Positions 5,945 to 7,370 of a stretch of 7,370 nucleotides of DNA are shown here, one piece after another. The DNA is taken from the NCBI GenBank assembly GCA_003153215.1, contig PLXL01000268.1, positions 4,092 to 11,461 on the forward strand. The letters run 5' to 3'. Each line of letters opens with the position of its first letter. Position 1 is the first letter of the stretch. The position numbers were made by a program, and so were the translations under genes. The stretch is from Candidatus Dormiibacterota bacterium (GTDB taxonomy: Bacteria > Chloroflexota > Dormibacteria > Aeolococcales > Aeolococcaceae). The notes beneath the pieces are model-generated. The model did no database searches and was not told the origin of the DNA. It was given only the letters and a program-made list of their open reading frames with translations.

Positions 5945-7183
5945 TCACGCGGTCGCCCCGAGCGTGGCCACAACCGGGGCCGCTCCGTTCGGGGTCGCGT
6001 TGCGGACGGCGAGTGCCATGACGGCCACCAGCGTGGCCGCGGCGATCGCCACGAAACCGAGCAGAACGTTGGGTGAACTGAGGTTGAGGTCGGGAAGAAA
6101 CGCCAGGGAGAGCACCGCGGAGGCGGCGACGCTCGGGCCGCGTCGCCATCGCGCGGAGAGGGAGAGGGCGGGGGCGAGGAGGACGAAGTCAGGAGCGAGC
6201 ACATGAGGGGAGAGGAGTAGGGAGAGGCAGACGAAAACGGCGACCGTGAGCTCTGGCCGAGCACGCAGGCGTTCGCGAAGCAGGAGAGCCGTGACCACGA
6301 CGATGGCGGCCCCGATCGCGAGAGCCACGTAGCCCGCACGGGACCCGGCCGCCACTCCGACGACACCGGGGAGCCCGAAGGTGATCGACAGCTGGCCAGA
6401 TCCGGCGCCGATCATCGCCGACAGCCAGGCGACGAACTCGGAGGGCCCGACGATGGCGAGACTGGCCACCACCCAGAGGAGCGCACCGAAGGCCAGCCCG
6501 AGAAGGACGCGGAACTGGCGGAGGACCAGGAGGCCCACCGGAACCAGCCAGAGGGATTGGGGTTTGACGATCAGAAGGGAGAGCGCGAGGCCGGCGAGGA
6601 GTGGATGGCGGCGAGCCGCCCAGAGGCCGAGAACGAGGGCGAGGGTGAGCAGCGCATCCCACTGACCGAGCGCGAGCCCAAGGACGCCGGGCACCGCGGC
6701 CACGGCGCAGAGGGTGGCGAACTGGGGACAGTCGAGGCGGGTGGTGAGCAGCTGGTAGGCGACTGCCATCGCCGCCACCGAGAGGGCGGCGAAGATCAGG
6801 AAACCAAGGGTCGGTGGCAGCACGGCCAGCGGGACGAGCAGGGCGGCGGCGGGTGGCGGGTTGAGGAAAGGCGCGTACGCCGCCCCTGAGGGAAGCGAGT
6901 TGAGGACGAGCACATGGCCCACCGCCGTGGGCAGGGGATGGCCGAGGTAGGCGGCCTCGGAGGCGGCGAGCGGCGCGGCGCAGTACAAGCAGGACGAACC
7001 GCGGCTGAGGAGGCGCGCGGCTGCAGCGAACGGGATCCAGTCGACCGTGACCGCGGGGCCGGCGGCCATGTTCCACACCCCGCGCGCCATCTGGGAGACG
7101 AGGTCGCCGACCAGCAGGCAGACGGTGGCCAGGCGCAGCAGGTGGCGACTGCGTTCCGTGATCAGAGGCATGAGGGGCCCCAT
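5945..7183 (-). CDS. Multi-pass membrane glycosyltransferase, GT87 (DUF2029) family
   Basis: A 412-aa very hydrophobic protein with about ten or more membrane spans, as in GT-C enzymes that use polyprenyl-phosphate sugars on the outer face of the membrane. GT87 features: an acidic residue in the first external loop, Asp48 in VDWIPFAAAARLL, where PimE-type mannosyltransferases have an essential Asp; an LYCAAP segment, comparable to the family LYDP; the FLNPPPAAALLVPLAVLP block (106-123), comparable to YPPF.ALL..PLALLP; GQWDALLTLALVLGL (173-187), comparable to GQ.N.LL; LSLLIVKPQSLWLVP (201-215), comparable to the LK..P segment; and SPHVLAPDFVLLAPAL (325-340), typical of the family end. Unusual CLYC cysteine pair at 65-68. 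Start is ATG 7183 or ATG 7171; neither has a good Shine-Dalgarno. Acceptor and donor sugars are unknown. It is divergent from the next gene. Confidence 0.8.
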   Translation of the reverse strand: MGPLMPLITERSRHLLRLATVCLLVGDLVSQMARGVWNMAAGPAVTVDWIPFAAAARLLSRGSSCLYCAAPLAASEAAYLGHPLPTAVGHVLVLNSLPSGAAYAPFLNPPPAAALLVPLAVLPPTLGFLIFAALSVAAMAVAYQLLTTRLDCPQFATLCAVAAVPGVLGLALGQWDALLTLALVLGLWAARRHPLLAGLALSLLIVKPQSLWLVPVGLLVLRQFRVLLGLAFGALLWVVASLAIVGPSEFVAWLSAMIGAGSGQLSITFGLPGVVGVAAGSRAGYVALAIGAAIVVVTALLLRERLRARPELTVAVFVCLSLLLSPHVLAPDFVLLAPALSLSARWRRGPSVAASAVLSLAFLPDLNLSSPNVLLGFVAIAAATLVAVMALAVRNATPNGAAPVVATLGATA

Positions 7184-7237
7184 CCTGCCAGGAACCCGAC
7201 GCGCGTGACGCGGAAAGCGCCGTCTCGGGCAGGCCGA

Positions 7238-7251
7238 TAAACTCGCGGGCG
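7238..7251 (+). promoter_or_regulatory. Candidate leaderless promoter (-10 box) of the right-end gene
   Basis: TAAACT (7238-7243) fits TANNNT and ends 8 nt before the ATG at 7252, the same layout as at the PPOX-fold gene; both boxes are also preceded by GCCG. No Shine-Dalgarno and no -35 box are visible. It lies in the 68-nt divergent region (7184-7251), where I see no equally good box for the opposite, GT87-type gene. Confidence 0.55.
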
Positions 7252-7370
7252 ATGGCGTCCCTCCTCGCTGCGGCCCGGAAGGGCGCCGCTCGCCAGAGCG
7301 GCGTGCTGCGCATCGCCCTTCCCCCCTTCGTCGCCAGCAAGCTGATCGGGCTGCTGGTGCCGATGCTGAC
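7252..7370 (+). CDS. Start of a probable membrane protein (3' partial)
   Basis: The frame is open from the ATG at 7252 to the window end, 39 full codons plus two bases. The N-terminus has a short basic/Ala-rich stretch (residues 1-19, MASLLAAARKGAARQSGVL) followed by a hydrophobic segment (ALPPFVASKLIGLLVPML, 22-39) that would begin the first membrane span. The pattern, FVASKLIGLL, resembles the FLASR.L.LL start of PIG-V-like mannosyltransferases, and the neighbour is a GT-C-type glycosyltransferase, but 39 residues cannot establish this; any multi-pass membrane protein would fit. The -10-like box 8 nt upstream supports the start. It is divergent from the GT87-type gene and may share a function in glycan or glycolipid assembly. 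Confidence 0.6.
   Translation, partial: MASLLAAARKGAARQSGVLRIALPPFVASKLIGLLVPML

Noticed and set aside
4907..6076. A 389-codon open frame on the plus strand opposite gltX
   Set aside because: It spans gltX, an intergenic promoter and the end of the GT87-type gene, and has no family features; it is a shadow frame.
7174..7181. GGGGCCCC palindrome at the GT87-type start as an operator
   Set aside because: An 8-bp G/C palindrome is expected by chance in such DNA and it lies within the coding sequence if the ATG at 7183 is used.
6189..7340. A 383-codon open frame on the minus strand overlapping the GT87-type gene in another frame
   Set aside because: Arg/Pro-rich translation without domains, and the other frame has clear membrane spans and GT87 motifs.

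Overview
The window is a G+C-rich (roughly 70% by eye) bacterial chromosomal segment with tightly packed genes and no sign of mobile elements, rRNA/tRNA genes or CRISPR. The mix of a dipeptide/oligopeptide-type ABC importer, an F420-type PPOX-fold protein, a GT87-type membrane glycosyltransferase, and two genes that look leaderless (a TANNNT -10 box 8 nt before the ATG, with no Shine-Dalgarno) suggests a high-G+C Terrabacteria lineage such as Actinobacteriota, Chloroflexota or Dormibacterota. The sequence alone does not settle which.

Left part, plus strand (1-3694): four genes of a peptide/nickel-type ABC importer in the order permease B (5' end cut by the window), permease C, ATPase D, ATPase F. 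They are joined by 1-, 1- and 8-nt overlaps, so they should be co-transcribed and translationally coupled. The substrate-binding protein is not in the window and probably lies upstream. Both ATPases keep all nucleotide-binding motifs and the C-terminal four-cysteine oligopeptide-transporter domain.

Middle: a short intergenic stretch with a small hairpin and a candidate leaderless promoter precedes a 136-aa PPOX-fold (F420-dependent-type) oxidoreductase on the plus strand. It converges on gltX (glutamyl-tRNA synthetase, minus strand) with 13 nt between the stop codons. Upstream of gltX, in the same direction, is a 76-aa single-pass membrane protein of unknown function with its own -10 box (TATACT) and Shine-Dalgarno. 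It ends 9 nt before gltX and is in the same frame, so the two probably form an operon.

Right part: a 412-aa multi-pass protein with GT87 (DUF2029) hallmarks on the minus strand. Divergent from it, across 68 nt, is the start of another membrane protein on the plus strand that runs off the window; its 39 visible residues weakly suggest another GT-C or PIG-V-like protein.

Most of the window is ordinary housekeeping and transport content, and I do not see a convincing undescribed system. The points most worth a second look are the two matching leaderless-type starts, the in-frame small membrane gene before gltX, and the repeated CCCGAGG motif at the three transporter gene junctions.
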